Counted from the first letter of the stretch, positions 1 to 9,934 are shown. The stretch is 36,536 nucleotides of DNA from Candidatus Omnitrophota bacterium (GCA_023819605.1 JAMWCB010000003.1:1-36536), one strand, 5' to 3'. Program-made: numbers and translations. The notes: generated by a model not told the origin, from the letters alone.

Positions 1-725
1 CTGCCGCTGTTTTCCATCGCCGCATGGTTGGTCCAATTATTGATCAATTGTTTGCCGTTGACCCATAACCGCACCCCGTCGTCGCTGAGCGTATAAAACG
101 TATACTTCTGGCTAAACTGCGCCTGCAGCGTGCCCTGCCAGCGCACGCTGAACCCGTCGGCAGGCACCCCCGCACAGGGCGCCGCGCTGCCCCACGCGAA
201 ATCCACCGTGCCGTCAAGGCGTACCAGCGGCGTACCGCTAAGGTCAGCGGCGCGGTAATACCGCCCGGTCAAGCCGGTGCCGCTGCCGATTACCGGCGCC
301 GGATAAAGTTGCGACCGCGGGATAACCTGCTTATCCGTGCCCGGACAACTCCACAGCAACTGCAAGGTGGCATTGCCGACATTGTCGTAATATTCCAACA
401 CCAGCGCATATTCCTCTCCGGCGGTTAAAGTTATACTGCCGCTGTTTTCCATCGCCGCATGGTTGGTCCAATTATTGATCAATTGTTTGCCGTTGACCCA
501 TAACCGCACCCCGTCGTCGCTGAGCGTATAAAACGTATACTTCTGGCTAAACTGCGCCTGCACCGTGCCCTGCCAGCGCGCGCTGAACCTGTCGGCAGGC
601 ACCCCCGCACCGGGCGCAGCGCTGCCCCACGCGAAATCCACCGTGCCGTCAATACGAATCAACGGCGTACCGCTCAGGCCGGTGCCGCCGTAGTACTGCC
701 CGGTCAAACCGGTGCCGCTGCCGAT
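1..725 (-). repeat. Tandem PA14-encoding repeat, 435-bp period (position 1 corresponds to 436)
   Basis: The first ~129 nt of the window are identical to the stretch from 436, with high identity continuing to about 290/725. Confidence 0.85.
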
Positions 726-3359
726 TACCGCTTGTTCCGGCGTACGAATCTGATACGTAGCCGCTGCGGAAACATTTCCTACCGTATCGACGGCAAAAAC
801 GGTATATGTATAGAGTGTGTTTGCGGCAAGGCCGCTGTCGGTATACTGCGGCGCGCTGACCGCGGCGATCTGTACGCCGTTGCGGGAAATCCGATATTCA
901 GCGATACCGACCACATCGACGGACGGCTGCCAGGACAAGTGCACTTCCTTCGCCGAGACGGCGACACCGGTCACCTCTGCCGGCGTTGTCGGCGCGGAGG
1001 TATCCGCGGAACACGGACGGCCGTAGATACTCACCTCCTGAAATGCGCATTCCGTACCGGCGTAGTTTGCCGCGCCGCTCACCCGGAACCATACATACCG
1101 CGCTTTGATTTCCGGAAATTCATCGACTAAGGGATTCTCCGCCGTGCCGCCGGCCGTGTTCGCCTGGCGGTCCACGACTGTTCGGTACACATTATCCTCG
1201 GTCTTGACCTGCACGGCATATCGATACGCGCGCGCGCCGTACGGGATGATTTCCGCGCGGCTGACCAGATAATAATCCCCTAAATCGATTTTTACCCATT
1301 GCGGAAATCCGGCAGCCTTCCAGAGATCCGCCGGATTATCGCCGATCCCGTCAACCAGATTCGCTACGGCGCCGGTGGTTTCATTGTCCTGCGCGGAACA
1401 AACAACATTTTTTTTCAACGCCAGATTACTCCGTCCGTGAATATCCGAAGCGGAGGTTAGGTCAACGAGTTCCCCGGCGCTGAGCGCGTTATCCCAGAGG
1501 ATGCACCGGCGCGCTTTATTACTGGCACAGCGCAAACCCAAAAAAGGCCGGGAAAAATTCAACGTCTTGCCGGAAAGCGTCTGATATGCGCCGCAATCCG
1601 GGCTGGTGGCATGCGGCACATAATTAATCCCGATCCAACTCTGCGGCTCGTTCAGAGCGCGCACGTCCGCGCTCGCGGCGCCGATCGCCGGAGAACCGCT
1701 GCTCAACCGATAATTGCGATTCCGCCAGAGCGCGTCGAACGGGTCGACAAACAGCGGGTTTTTTCCCGCGACGCTGTTGAGGTCATACCCCAATGCCTGC
1801 CACTGCGCAAAGGTATAATTCACGTTAGTGCGCGAAAACCCGCTCAAGCCGGAATCATAATATACGTTGTAATCGTAACGCGCGGAAACCGGCGTTTGCC
1901 GTTGCTCGATAAAATTTGTCCGGACACGCGAAATAATATTATTCACCGCTTCGATTTTCAGCCGGGCGCCGTCATCGCAACGTATACCGCTGCCGGCCGC
2001 GCCGTTATCGCCGGCAATCTGATCTATCGTATTATTCCAATAATACAATTCCCACGCGCCGCCGCTGATTTCATTTTTATCGATGCCTTCTTCGGAAAAC
2101 CCGTAACGGCCGGCTTGCAGAACATTATGGTGCGCGCTGATCACCACGGTCCGGCCATTGGGCTGGCTGCAATGGTGGGCGGCATAGCTGGCGCCATAAC
2201 ACCGGTTACGGTAACTCATCGACGAACTGCGCGTTCTGAGGGCAGAGAGACTGCCGGCGCCGCTGATCACGTTATCATGGATACGGAATGCCGTCGCTGC
2301 CCCTCCCTGCCGTTCATAACCGATAATCGTATCTTTGCCGGTATTCAACGAACAACCGTACAGCTCTCCCGATTCCGCCGCCGACTCGCTGTACCAACCG
2401 GCATCGGCGGCGCGGGCGTCGGCCGCCCGGGCGTTACCGTCAAAATAACTGTACGCGCAGATAAAATAATAGTGTTGTCCGGCCAGGCGGAATCCGGACA
2501 AAGCAACGCCGGACCAGCCATTATTGCGGAATAAGCAATAGCGGAAACGCACGCCGGTACTGACGCCGTCGACCGCGCATCCGTTGCCCCGCGAATCGTT
2601 AAACACGCAATCGGTAAACGTAATATCTGTAGGATCGCCCTGCAGCCATACCGTTCCTTCGCCGGGAACAGCAGCCGCGCCGCGGCTGAATGCGAAACCG
2701 TCGAACCACAGATAATTTTGATTATTGGTGCGGCAGGCGTGCGGGAATATATATGCGGCATCGATCTGCGGACGTACGCCGGTGCCATAGGTTCCAAATT
2801 TGATTACTTGCGCGGCGTTGCCGGAACTTGAAACGACCAATTCTTCCTGCCAGACGCCGCTGCGCGCGAATAAGATTGTATCGCCGGGATTAAACAGCGT
2901 CGCATTGACCTTGGCGATTGTCCGCCAGGCCTGCGCTTGCGTCAAACCGCTGCGGGAATCGTTTCCGGACATGCTGTCCACATAAAAAATTCTTCCCCCG
3001 CCGCTGCGCGGCAGCGGAAATTCCGACGGATAGCGGTCAATAATCCGTCCATTTTCCGCCAGGACATATCCGGAACCGGTCCAGGCCATCGCGCGCAACG
3101 TTCCTTTGCCGTCATCCAGATACACCGTGCCGCGCGCATCATCCCAGAGCGGCAGACGTAATTGACTTACTGCCGACTGGTCACACAAAAGAGTCGTGGT
3201 TGCCGGAATAACCGCAAACGACCACGTTTCAATCATCTTATTTGTCCCGGCCGCCGCGCCGGCCGGCCGAGAAACGATAATCAGTCCAAACGCCGCCGAA
3301 AACAGCAGTAGTTGAACCATCCAACGCCACATTCTCCATTTTGTCCAAAGAAAACGCAT
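1..3359 (-). CDS. Large secreted multidomain protein, C-terminus truncated by the window edge: signal peptide, right-handed beta-helix-like region, F5/8 type C (discoidin)-like domain, FN3-like domain, at least two PA14 domains
   Basis: Minus-strand frame read by hand from ATG at 3359 (MRFLWTKWRMWRWMVQLLLFSAAFGLIIVSRPAGAAAG...) to position 1. PA14 signature YTFYTLSDDGVRLWVNGKQLINNWTNHAAMENSG occurs twice; FN3-like SAPTTPAEVTGVAVSAKEVHLSWQPSVDVVGIAEYRISRNG; F5/8C-like KIDLGDYYLVSRAEI. Not in the ORF track because it is open at the edge. Confidence 0.85.
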   Translation of the reverse strand, partial: MRFLWTKWRMWRWMVQLLLFSAAFGLIIVSRPAGAAAGTNKMIETWSFAVIPATTTLLCDQSAVSQLRLPLWDDARGTVYLDDGKGTLRAMAWTGSGYVLAENGRIIDRYPSEFPLPRSGGGRIFYVDSMSGNDSRSGLTQAQAWRTIAKVNATLFNPGDTILFARSGVWQEELVVSSSGNAAQVIKFGTYGTGVRPQIDAAYIFPHACRTNNQNYLWFDGFAFSRGAAAVPGEGTVWLQGDPTDITFTDCVFNDSRGNGCAVDGVSTGVRFRYCLFRNNGWSGVALSGFRLAGQHYYFICAYSYFDGNARAADARAADAGWYSESAAESGELYGCSLNTGKDTIIGYERQGGAATAFRIHDNVISGAGSLSALRTRSSSMSYRNRCYGASYAAHHCSQPNGRTVVISAHHNVLQAGRYGFSEEGIDKNEISGGAWELYYWNNTIDQIAGDNGAAGSGIRCDDGARLKIEAVNNIISRVRTNFIEQRQTPVSARYDYNVYYDSGLSGFSRTNVNYTFAQWQALGYDLNSVAGKNPLFVDPFDALWRNRNYRLSSGSPAIGAASADVRALNEPQSWIGINYVPHATSPDCGAYQTLSGKTLNFSRPFLGLRCASNKARRCILWDNALSAGELVDLTSASDIHGRSNLALKKNVVCSAQDNETTGAVANLVDGIGDNPADLWKAAGFPQWVKIDLGDYYLVSRAEIIPYGARAYRYAVQVKTEDNVYRTVVDRQANTAGGTAENPLVDEFPEIKARYVWFRVSGAANYAGTECAFQEVSIYGRPCSADTSAPTTPAEVTGVAVSAKEVHLSWQPSVDVVGIAEYRISRNGVQIAAVSAPQYTDSGLAANTLYTYTVFAVDTVGNVSAAATYQIRTPEQAVIGSGTGLTGQYYGGTGLSGTPLIRIDGTVDFAWGSAAPGAGVPADRFSARWQGTVQAQFSQKYTFYTLSDDGVRLWVNGKQLINNWTNHAAMENSGSITLTAGEEYALVLEYYDNVGNATLQLLWSCPGTDKQVIPRSQLYPAPVIGSGTGLTGRYYRAADLSGTPLVRLDGTVDFAWGSAAPCAGVPADGFSVRWQGTLQAQFSQKYTFYTLSDDGVRLWVNGKQLINNWTNHAAMENSG

Positions 3360-3669
3360 CCTAAGCCATAATACTTTCCCCCCTGTTTTCCCCCTGGTTA
3401 TGCTTTCCGACAGCCGGAACACCGCAGAGAAAAATAAAACCTCCCCCCCAGCCATCCGGACATCACCTGTTCCAGATGCTGAGATGAGAGGATCCATCCT
3501 CACGGCGCACTTCGGGCACCCCCGGCAATACCCGCTTTCCCCATCAAGCGGGATTAACCGTTGTTCAGCTCATCCGTGCATGAACCTAATCAGTTTTCGC
3601 GCGCGCCGAACCGATACCTGCCGTACGGCACGCGACCATTTTCCCCAACCCGCACCTCTCGGTACAAGC
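3360..3669 (-). promoter_or_regulatory. Long (~310 nt) structured 5' leader of the secreted multidomain protein; candidate cis-regulatory RNA
   Basis: Lies between the promoter and ATG 3359. Hairpins: CCCGCTT-gatgggga-AAGCGGG, TGCCGTACGGCA, GAGGA-tgga-TCCTC, GTTCA...TGAAC. Confidence 0.45.
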
Positions 3670-3675
3670 GGGCAA

Positions 3676-3704
3676 ATTATACTTTCCGAGACGGAAAATG
3701 TCAA
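3676..3704 (-). promoter_or_regulatory. Consensus sigma70-type promoter (TTGACA-17-TATAAT) with a palindrome in the spacer
   Basis: Minus strand: TTGACA (3704-3699), 17-nt spacer, TATAAT (3681-3676). Spacer contains TTTCCG-AGA-CGGAAA (3683-3697). Confidence 0.8.
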
Positions 3705-3755
3705 GCCTGAAAAATTTATCGACAGTAAAAATCCTGATCCGATATACGTGCACAC

Positions 3756-5021
3756 TCATTCAACGGCGCCGGCGGTCGTTTTGGCCAGCAGCGGATCAGT
3801 CCGAAAAACCGGCAGATGATAAAAAAAGAACGCCGCCGCAATCATGCAGCCCATGCCGCAAATCGTCAAGGTTGCCGCCGCGCCGACCTGCGCGGCCAAT
3901 GCCCCGGCCAACAAACTGCCGAACGGCGCCATGCCCATAAACGCCATCGTATACAAACTCATCACCCGTCCCCGCATCCGTTCGGAAACGATCGTCTGCA
4001 ACATAATATTCCCGGCGCTGAATAAAACCATCATCACAAATCCGCTGGCCAGGAGAGTTACCAGGGAAAACCAGAGCCGGTGTGAATGAGCAAACACGGC
4101 CATCCCGATCCCAAAAACAAACGCCGCAACGGCAACCCGCGTCTCCAAACCGCGCATTGATGACCGGCCGGCCAAATAAAACGCGCCGCCCAACGCCCCG
4201 ATTCCGGAAACGGACATCAACAAACCTAATAATTGCGGGCCGCCGCTAAAAATTTCCCGCACAAACACCGGCATCAAGACCGGATAGGCAACGCCCAGCA
4301 TGCTGACCAACGCCATCAAAGTCAGCAAGGCGCGGATTGAAACACTCCGATACGCGTAGTGCATGCCGTCGCGCATCTGGCGGATAAAATGCCGCGGTGA
4401 TTCGGCTACCGGACGCACGGAAATCTTCATGCGCAGCAGCGACGCAAGCACCGCGGTGTAGCTGAGCGCATTAAGCAAAAAACAAATTCCTTCTCCGGCA
4501 ACCGTAATGAGGATCCCGGCAAGGGCCGGCCCGACCAAGCGTGCCGCATTGACGATCGAAGAATTCAACGCGATCGCATTACTTAAATCTTCGCGATCTT
4601 CGATCATATCGATGGTAAACGCCTGGCGAACCGGAATATCAAAGGCGTTAATCAAACCCAGAAAAATACTCAAAACAATAACATGCCATATTTTCAGCAT
4701 TCCGGAAAAAAAAAGCACGGCCAGAGCCAACGATTGCAGCAGCGCTAACGTTTGCGTCAAAATGATCATATGATGCCGGTGGCAGCGGTCCGCGGCGACG
4801 CCGGCGAACGGCGCTACCAAAAATGTCGGGATTTGCCCGGAAAAACCGACCACCCCGAGCAAAAAAGGAGACTGGGTCAGGCGATACACCAGCCACCCCA
4901 GCGCCACCTGCTGCATCCACGTGCCGGTCAATGAAATACTTTGGCCGCAGACAAATAACCGATAATTACGGGACCGCAACGCCCGGAAAAACCGTTGGGA
5001 CATTCCATTAAAAAAACGCAT
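3756..5021 (-). CDS. MFS transporter
   Basis: Multi-TM protein with MFS-like N-terminus FRALRSRNYRLFVCGQSISLTGTWMQQVALGWLVYRLTQSPFLLG. Start placed at ATG 5021 (MRFFNGMSQRFF); the track extension to 5264 overlaps the GH38 gene. Confidence 0.85.
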   Translation of the reverse strand: MRFFNGMSQRFFRALRSRNYRLFVCGQSISLTGTWMQQVALGWLVYRLTQSPFLLGVVGFSGQIPTFLVAPFAGVAADRCHRHHMIILTQTLALLQSLALAVLFFSGMLKIWHVIVLSIFLGLINAFDIPVRQAFTIDMIEDREDLSNAIALNSSIVNAARLVGPALAGILITVAGEGICFLLNALSYTAVLASLLRMKISVRPVAESPRHFIRQMRDGMHYAYRSVSIRALLTLMALVSMLGVAYPVLMPVFVREIFSGGPQLLGLLMSVSGIGALGGAFYLAGRSSMRGLETRVAVAAFVFGIGMAVFAHSHRLWFSLVTLLASGFVMMVLFSAGNIMLQTIVSERMRGRVMSLYTMAFMGMAPFGSLLAGALAAQVGAAATLTICGMGCMIAAAFFFYHLPVFRTDPLLAKTTAGAVE

Positions 5022-5082
5022 GCCAGTTAGTATACCGCAAAAACCGCCGGCGCACCGTATTTTTTTCGCACGGGCGGATCCT

Positions 5083-7689
5083 TCAGTCCCGCGCTTTTTC
5101 CCGCAGATACAGTGTTTCAATGCCCCCCGGAGCAAAGGGTAGCGTAACCGTCCGAAATCCCAGAGCGGTGCGCGATGGCCGTTCGAGCATATCCGCCGAA
5201 AAACACCCCGCATGCGCTGGTGAAAACTCGATTCTGCCGAGCGTCTGCCGGCCGGCCGCTTCATAACAACGCAGCACGATTCCTTGCGCGTCCTCGGCGC
5301 GCTTCAGCGCCGTCACAATAAGCGATTCCGGCTGCGTCGCGCAAAAACTATAGGTTTCCGGCAATAAAAATCCGCGCGCGCTTTCCGTTCCGGCAGCCGC
5401 GATTAACGGGCTGTGCTGCTCCCAGCCGGCGCGCACCGCCGCGCTGCGATTAAAACCACCGGCGTAGGGACGGATGCTCCACTCATATACATGTGTCCCG
5501 GCCGTATCGAAAAAATACGGCTCCCCATAAAAATTCTGATCGGTGATCAACAGCGGCGCCGTAATCACCGTCATCGCCTCTTTTGCCTGGTTAACGTCAA
5601 AATATCCCCAACGACTGAGCACCGTGCAGCCGGAATCCGCGCTGGCCACATCCAGCCAGCTCTTTGCGAACAATCCGTACCTGCAGTGCGCCGCCGGCCG
5701 GGGCACCGCTTGACCGGCGCAGGTATGCGCGGATCCCCGGTAGGTTGCGACGGTGTATGGAATATCGTACCGCACTGCCGCTGCACTATCGGTGCGCAGG
5801 GCAAAAACACTCCCGACCCGCAACTTTGCCGCCCCGGCCCGCTTTTTCCAATTCGACAAAATTATCCGCACGTCAATCCGTTTTAATTGCGGATAGACGG
5901 TCACTTCCCGAATAAGCGCGCTGCCCTCCACAAATGCCGAAGTCATGCGCACGGTAGAACTAACCGGGCCGCAGTCTACCCGTTCGGTTTTCGTGTCATA
6001 ACGGGAACTGCGCTGCCATGCTCCCGTCATCGATGCCGGAGCTAAAATATGTTTAGAACGGAACGCCTGCGCGATAACTTCGGAAAAATCGAGAGCGTAA
6101 TCAGCGAGCAGCTGACGGCCGGTCTGTTTATCGATAATGCTCGACACGGCGCCGCGTTCCGGCTGGAACTCAATTTGAAAAAATTGATTTTCCAAACGAC
6201 GGCACGGTGTCGCGTCAACTGCTGTGGAATTCGGCGCGTCCACCGCGCGCACATAATACGTGGCGTACCCTAATGCCGGCACGCGCGCGACAAAACGAAC
6301 TTCCACGGTGCCGCCGCTGCCGCGGCGCTGCTGCGAATCAAGGATGGCGCCATCGGCGTCAACGATCTGCCAGCGCTGCCCTTCCCGCAACGGAAAAGCC
6401 GCCGGAATCGAAACCGTCGCTAAATCGACACGTTCCCAATTCATCGGATTAAATACTGCCACCGGAATTCCGGCATGCCGTTTATGAATATGCCGCAGCA
6501 GCGATTGCAACGCGGTATCGATCATCTGCCGCAGGTTTTGATTCAGCTGCCGGGCACGCCGGAATTTGACCGCATCGCTGCGCCTGCCCCCCTTGCCTCC
6601 CCAATTATGTTCGCGGTTCAACAGCCATCCTTTCCAAGCATCGCGGATTTCATTTGCCGGATACGCATACTCCGCCACCAATGCCGCCGTTATCGCCGCC
6701 AATTTTTCCCCATCCAGCAGCAACGATTCCACCTGCCGGCTCTCCCAGCCATAACGAGGCACATACAAATCCATCGCGTCCCACGCCGAAGGGATATCCC
6801 CCGTGCATCGCGGCAGCTCTTGCTTTTCCGCCTGTAAAAAAAATTCGGAACTATTCACTAATCGCAGCGAAATTCCGCTCGCGGGCTTCGTGCGATTGTA
6901 GGCGCGTATACGTGCCGGTATATTCGGATCCGGCAAGCGGCAATCCCCCCCTACGGCGGCGGCTAATAACGGCAGCGGTTGATCGTGCGCGCGCATGCGT
7001 TCGAACCGCTGAAAAAAAACGTCCGGCTCCCGATACGCCTGCCGGTTATTATAGCCGCCGGGCAATTCCAAGCGAAGCACCGCAGACCCATCCGGAGCTG
7101 CCCAACGCGACAGCCAGGGGCCGGAATAATCACGCCACGTCACGACGTAGTAAATGCCGGATTTTGCAAGAATCTGCGGCAATTGCGCTGTATGACCTGG
7201 AATATCGATATTCCAGGCAAAATCCGTATCATACGCAAAGGTATCCGCCAGCCATTTCTTTCCGAAATAGACATTGCGGATTAACCCTTCCGGCCCCGCT
7301 AAAGCTTCCGCGCACGCGGCGTACAGGCCGCCGCAGTCGATAATTCCCCGCCGCAGCAAATCCCGGATCGTTTCTTTGTAGTGTGGATAGTATTCCAGGA
7401 ATGCCTCAAGCGCCGCCGTAGTTTCAATCGTATAGCGAAAATCCGGATCGCGCCGGATTATGTTCAATACCTGCCGGATGATCTGCGCGTTTTTTTTCCG
7501 GCAATACCGCGGCGTTCCCACCCAACTCAAATCCGCATGCGTATGCGGGATAATATATAGTGTCCGGGGTGCCGCCGGCTCAGCATGACCGGGGCCTGCG
7601 TTGCCGAAGGCCGCCAGACACACAAACACCGCGCGCACCACGCCCGCCCAGAAACTTTCATTCCCAAAACACGTTGCGCGGATTTTCAT
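5083..7689 (-). CDS. Secreted glycoside hydrolase family 38 (alpha-mannosidase-like)
   Basis: Signal peptide then LYIIPHTHADLSWVGT and DTDFAWNIDIPGHTAQLPQILAKSGI, typical of the GH38 catalytic domain; long beta-rich C-terminus. Start chosen at ATG 7689. Confidence 0.85.
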   Translation of the reverse strand: MKIRATCFGNESFWAGVVRAVFVCLAAFGNAGPGHAEPAAPRTLYIIPHTHADLSWVGTPRYCRKKNAQIIRQVLNIIRRDPDFRYTIETTAALEAFLEYYPHYKETIRDLLRRGIIDCGGLYAACAEALAGPEGLIRNVYFGKKWLADTFAYDTDFAWNIDIPGHTAQLPQILAKSGIYYVVTWRDYSGPWLSRWAAPDGSAVLRLELPGGYNNRQAYREPDVFFQRFERMRAHDQPLPLLAAAVGGDCRLPDPNIPARIRAYNRTKPASGISLRLVNSSEFFLQAEKQELPRCTGDIPSAWDAMDLYVPRYGWESRQVESLLLDGEKLAAITAALVAEYAYPANEIRDAWKGWLLNREHNWGGKGGRRSDAVKFRRARQLNQNLRQMIDTALQSLLRHIHKRHAGIPVAVFNPMNWERVDLATVSIPAAFPLREGQRWQIVDADGAILDSQQRRGSGGTVEVRFVARVPALGYATYYVRAVDAPNSTAVDATPCRRLENQFFQIEFQPERGAVSSIIDKQTGRQLLADYALDFSEVIAQAFRSKHILAPASMTGAWQRSSRYDTKTERVDCGPVSSTVRMTSAFVEGSALIREVTVYPQLKRIDVRIILSNWKKRAGAAKLRVGSVFALRTDSAAAVRYDIPYTVATYRGSAHTCAGQAVPRPAAHCRYGLFAKSWLDVASADSGCTVLSRWGYFDVNQAKEAMTVITAPLLITDQNFYGEPYFFDTAGTHVYEWSIRPYAGGFNRSAAVRAGWEQHSPLIAAAGTESARGFLLPETYSFCATQPESLIVTALKRAEDAQGIVLRCYEAAGRQTLGRIEFSPAHAGCFSADMLERPSRTALGFRTVTLPFAPGGIETLYLREKARD

Positions 7690-7760
7690 GCCCCTGCCAA
7701 CGTTCCTTACCTCCTTGACACTGCCGCCGGCTCCATCCTCGGGCCGTTGCGGCACCCCCG

Positions 7761-8390
7761 TTATCCGGCACCCAACAACACACCGATACCGCCATAGATC
7801 AGCTGCTCCATAATACCGATCACCGGATTGAGCGCGCCGGTAAACAGCAAAAACGCAAGAATAAAAAAACCATACGGTTCCACACGCGCCAGGCGTTCCT
7901 GCGCCGGCGGAGAAAGAACACTCATTAAAATACGGGAACCGTCGAGCGGCGGAATAGGTATCAGGTTAAAGGCGGCTAAAATAATATTGATCCGCACCAG
8001 CAGCACAAGACCTGCGGTCAATCCCGGATTCATCTCCGCCAGCGGACTGCGCAGCACGATTATCCCGCACACCGCGATCAAAACATTTGCCAGGCACCCG
8101 GCTAAAGAAACGCAGAACAAAGCCAGGCGCGCATACCGCAAGCGGCCGTAATTGACCGGCACCGGACGCGCCCAGCCGAATCCGGCAACAAACAGCATCA
8201 ACGTTCCCACCGGGTCAATGTGATTGAACGGGTTCAGGGTCAAGCGTCCCTGCCGGCGCGCCGTATCGTCGCCGAAGCGCAGCGCCACCCAGCCATGCGC
8301 CACCTCATGGACGATCACCGAATACAGCAACAGCGCCGCCAGAACAAAAAAATACACGGGGTTCTGAATCAATAAAGATAAAAAACTCAT
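7761..8390 (-). CDS. Site-2 protease family (peptidase M50) membrane protein
   Basis: HEVAHGW (HExxH), [14 protein letters not shown], multiple TM segments. Start at ATG 8390 ([15 protein letters not shown]). Confidence 0.88.
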   Translation of the reverse strand: MSFLSLLIQNPVYFFVLAALLLYSVIVHEVAHGWVALRFGDDTARRQGRLTLNPFNHIDPVGTLMLFVAGFGWARPVPVNYGRLRYARLALFCVSLAGCLANVLIAVCGIIVLRSPLAEMNPGLTAGLVLLVRINIILAAFNLIPIPPLDGSRILMSVLSPPAQERLARVEPYGFFILAFLLFTGALNPVIGIMEQLIYGGIGVLLGAG

Positions 8391-8560
8391 ACGCCATAGT
8401 CTCCGATCGCGCCGCAGCCGCGTTCCTCCGTGCGGATGCGCACACATTCCCGCACACCGAGCGCAAAGATTTTCCCGTCGCCGGTCTTTCCGCTTTTCGC
8501 GCCGGCGCCGCGCATCGACCACATTGAAACAAGACTGTTTGCGTTGCCGCCGGCGCGCCG

Positions 8561-9838
8561 TTACTCCCGAAGGATCGATTCCGCGCGCCGGGCATACGCC
8601 TGATACAATGCGCGCTCAGCCGCCGTCAACGCCGGATCCGGCGCGGCCGCGGTCCACCGGTCTAAAAATAAGCGATAATAACGCCGCGCCGGCGACGGCA
8701 TATTTTGCTTTTCCAAAAGCACTGCCGCCTGATACAAATCATAGGGTTCCTGAAATAAAATCACCGCCCGGCATACCCAGCGGAACGCCTGGAAATAATC
8801 CTGTTCTTCCCGCCAGAGGCCGTATGCCTGCCGCACTGCGCGCAACGCAATCGGATGCCGGGCGTCTTCGCCGGCCCGCGCCCATCCCTGGCTGAAATAA
8901 TCCAGCGCTTCCCGGCGCAAAAGGCGCGCGTGCGCAGGGTCAGCCACGGCGGCGGCCTGCGCCGCCGTGGTCAGTCCCAATCCGTACCAGGATTGGAAAT
9001 TCTCCGGCGCTTCCTGCCGCAGCGCGCTGAACAGCGATCCGGCCGGCGGCAGGCATTCGCCGCCGGCCATATACAACGCGTAGGCCAGCGAAAAACGAAT
9101 CTCCGGATCAGCCGGCGCCAGCTGCGCCGCGCGCAAATACTCGATAATTGCCGCCGGATATTCCCGACGGCCGGCATATTCGGCTCCCCGCGCCGCATAC
9201 GCCTGGCTGCCGGCTGCCGCATCCGCGCCATACAGCGCGGCCCGCTGCGCCAATTGATAACCGGCATACCGTTCATGCTCAAAAACACCGGGATGAGCGA
9301 GCAGCCACCGCGCAAACGCGGCCAGCGCATCGGCGTACTGCTGCACTGCTTCCGGAAAATAAAAAAAATGTTCTCTCTGTTCGCGCAGGGTTGTTCCGTC
9401 CGGCAAACGTTTTTGCTCCAGCACCGCCGCCACATTCGCCAAGGACCGTTCCAGACGCGCAGCGGCCTGCCCGAACGCGTCCCGCAATCCCTGCGCCGCC
9501 GGATCGTCGACGGAAATTTTCGCAACTTCCGCGGCAAACTGCCGGATCCATTTCTGCGCGTCGGCAACGCGCGACACCTTTTTATACGCGGCAATAAATT
9601 CACGCTCGGCGGTCGTTTCACGCAATTGCCTAACGGCCTCGAAATCCAAAAAAATTATACGCAAGCCGTTCTCTGCGCAGGAAAGCGAACGCCATAAATT
9701 TTGCAACGGTTCAACCACGCCCGCCTGCCGCGCGTCCCGGCCGGGCTCCAACGGCTGCAATTGCCCCGAAGCGATCCGTTCGCCACCGCACAACATTAAT
9801 CCACTCAGCACCAGCGGGACACAGTATTTCCGCAGCAC
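8561..9838 (-). CDS. Secreted TPR-repeat-like protein of unknown function
   Basis: Hydrophobic N-terminus (MLRKYCVPLVLSGLMLCGG), Ala-rich helical TPR-like repeats (EYPAAIIEYLRAAQLAPADPEIRFSLAYALYMAG). Confidence 0.75.
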   Translation of the reverse strand: MLRKYCVPLVLSGLMLCGGERIASGQLQPLEPGRDARQAGVVEPLQNLWRSLSCAENGLRIIFLDFEAVRQLRETTAEREFIAAYKKVSRVADAQKWIRQFAAEVAKISVDDPAAQGLRDAFGQAAARLERSLANVAAVLEQKRLPDGTTLREQREHFFYFPEAVQQYADALAAFARWLLAHPGVFEHERYAGYQLAQRAALYGADAAAGSQAYAARGAEYAGRREYPAAIIEYLRAAQLAPADPEIRFSLAYALYMAGGECLPPAGSLFSALRQEAPENFQSWYGLGLTTAAQAAAVADPAHARLLRREALDYFSQGWARAGEDARHPIALRAVRQAYGLWREEQDYFQAFRWVCRAVILFQEPYDLYQAAVLLEKQNMPSPARRYYRLFLDRWTAAAPDPALTAAERALYQAYARRAESILRE

Positions 9839-9851
9839 AAAACCCTCGTTA

Positions 9852-9891
9852 ACAAAAGAGCAATCCGTCCACCGAATTTCCGGATTGCTCC
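9852..9891 (-). terminator. Intrinsic terminator downstream of the lipoprotein gene
   Basis: Minus strand: GAGCAATCCG (9891-9882), 13-nt loop, CGGATTGCTC (9868-9859), then TTTTGTT. Confidence 0.6.
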
Positions 9892-9934
9892 CCTGCTTGG
9901 TTGGCTTATTGCAACGCTCGTCTCCGACCGCCGC

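Noticed and set aside
1611-2534. 307-aa plus-strand ORF
   Set aside because: Antisense to the beta-helix region of the large secreted protein.
3440-3545. TPP-riboswitch-like words on the plus strand (GCTGAGATGAGAGG) and FMN-like GTCCGGATGG on the minus strand
   Set aside because: The remaining conserved elements are missing or in the wrong order, so neither class is supported.
5022-5264. N-terminal extension of the MFS ORF
   Set aside because: Overlaps the 3' end of GH38 and lacks MFS character; ATG 5021 is a better start.
6654-7343. 229-aa plus-strand ORF
   Set aside because: Antisense to GH38; Pro/Arg-rich shadow composition.
8855-9697. 280-aa plus-strand ORF
   Set aside because: Antisense to the TPR protein; no recognisable motif.
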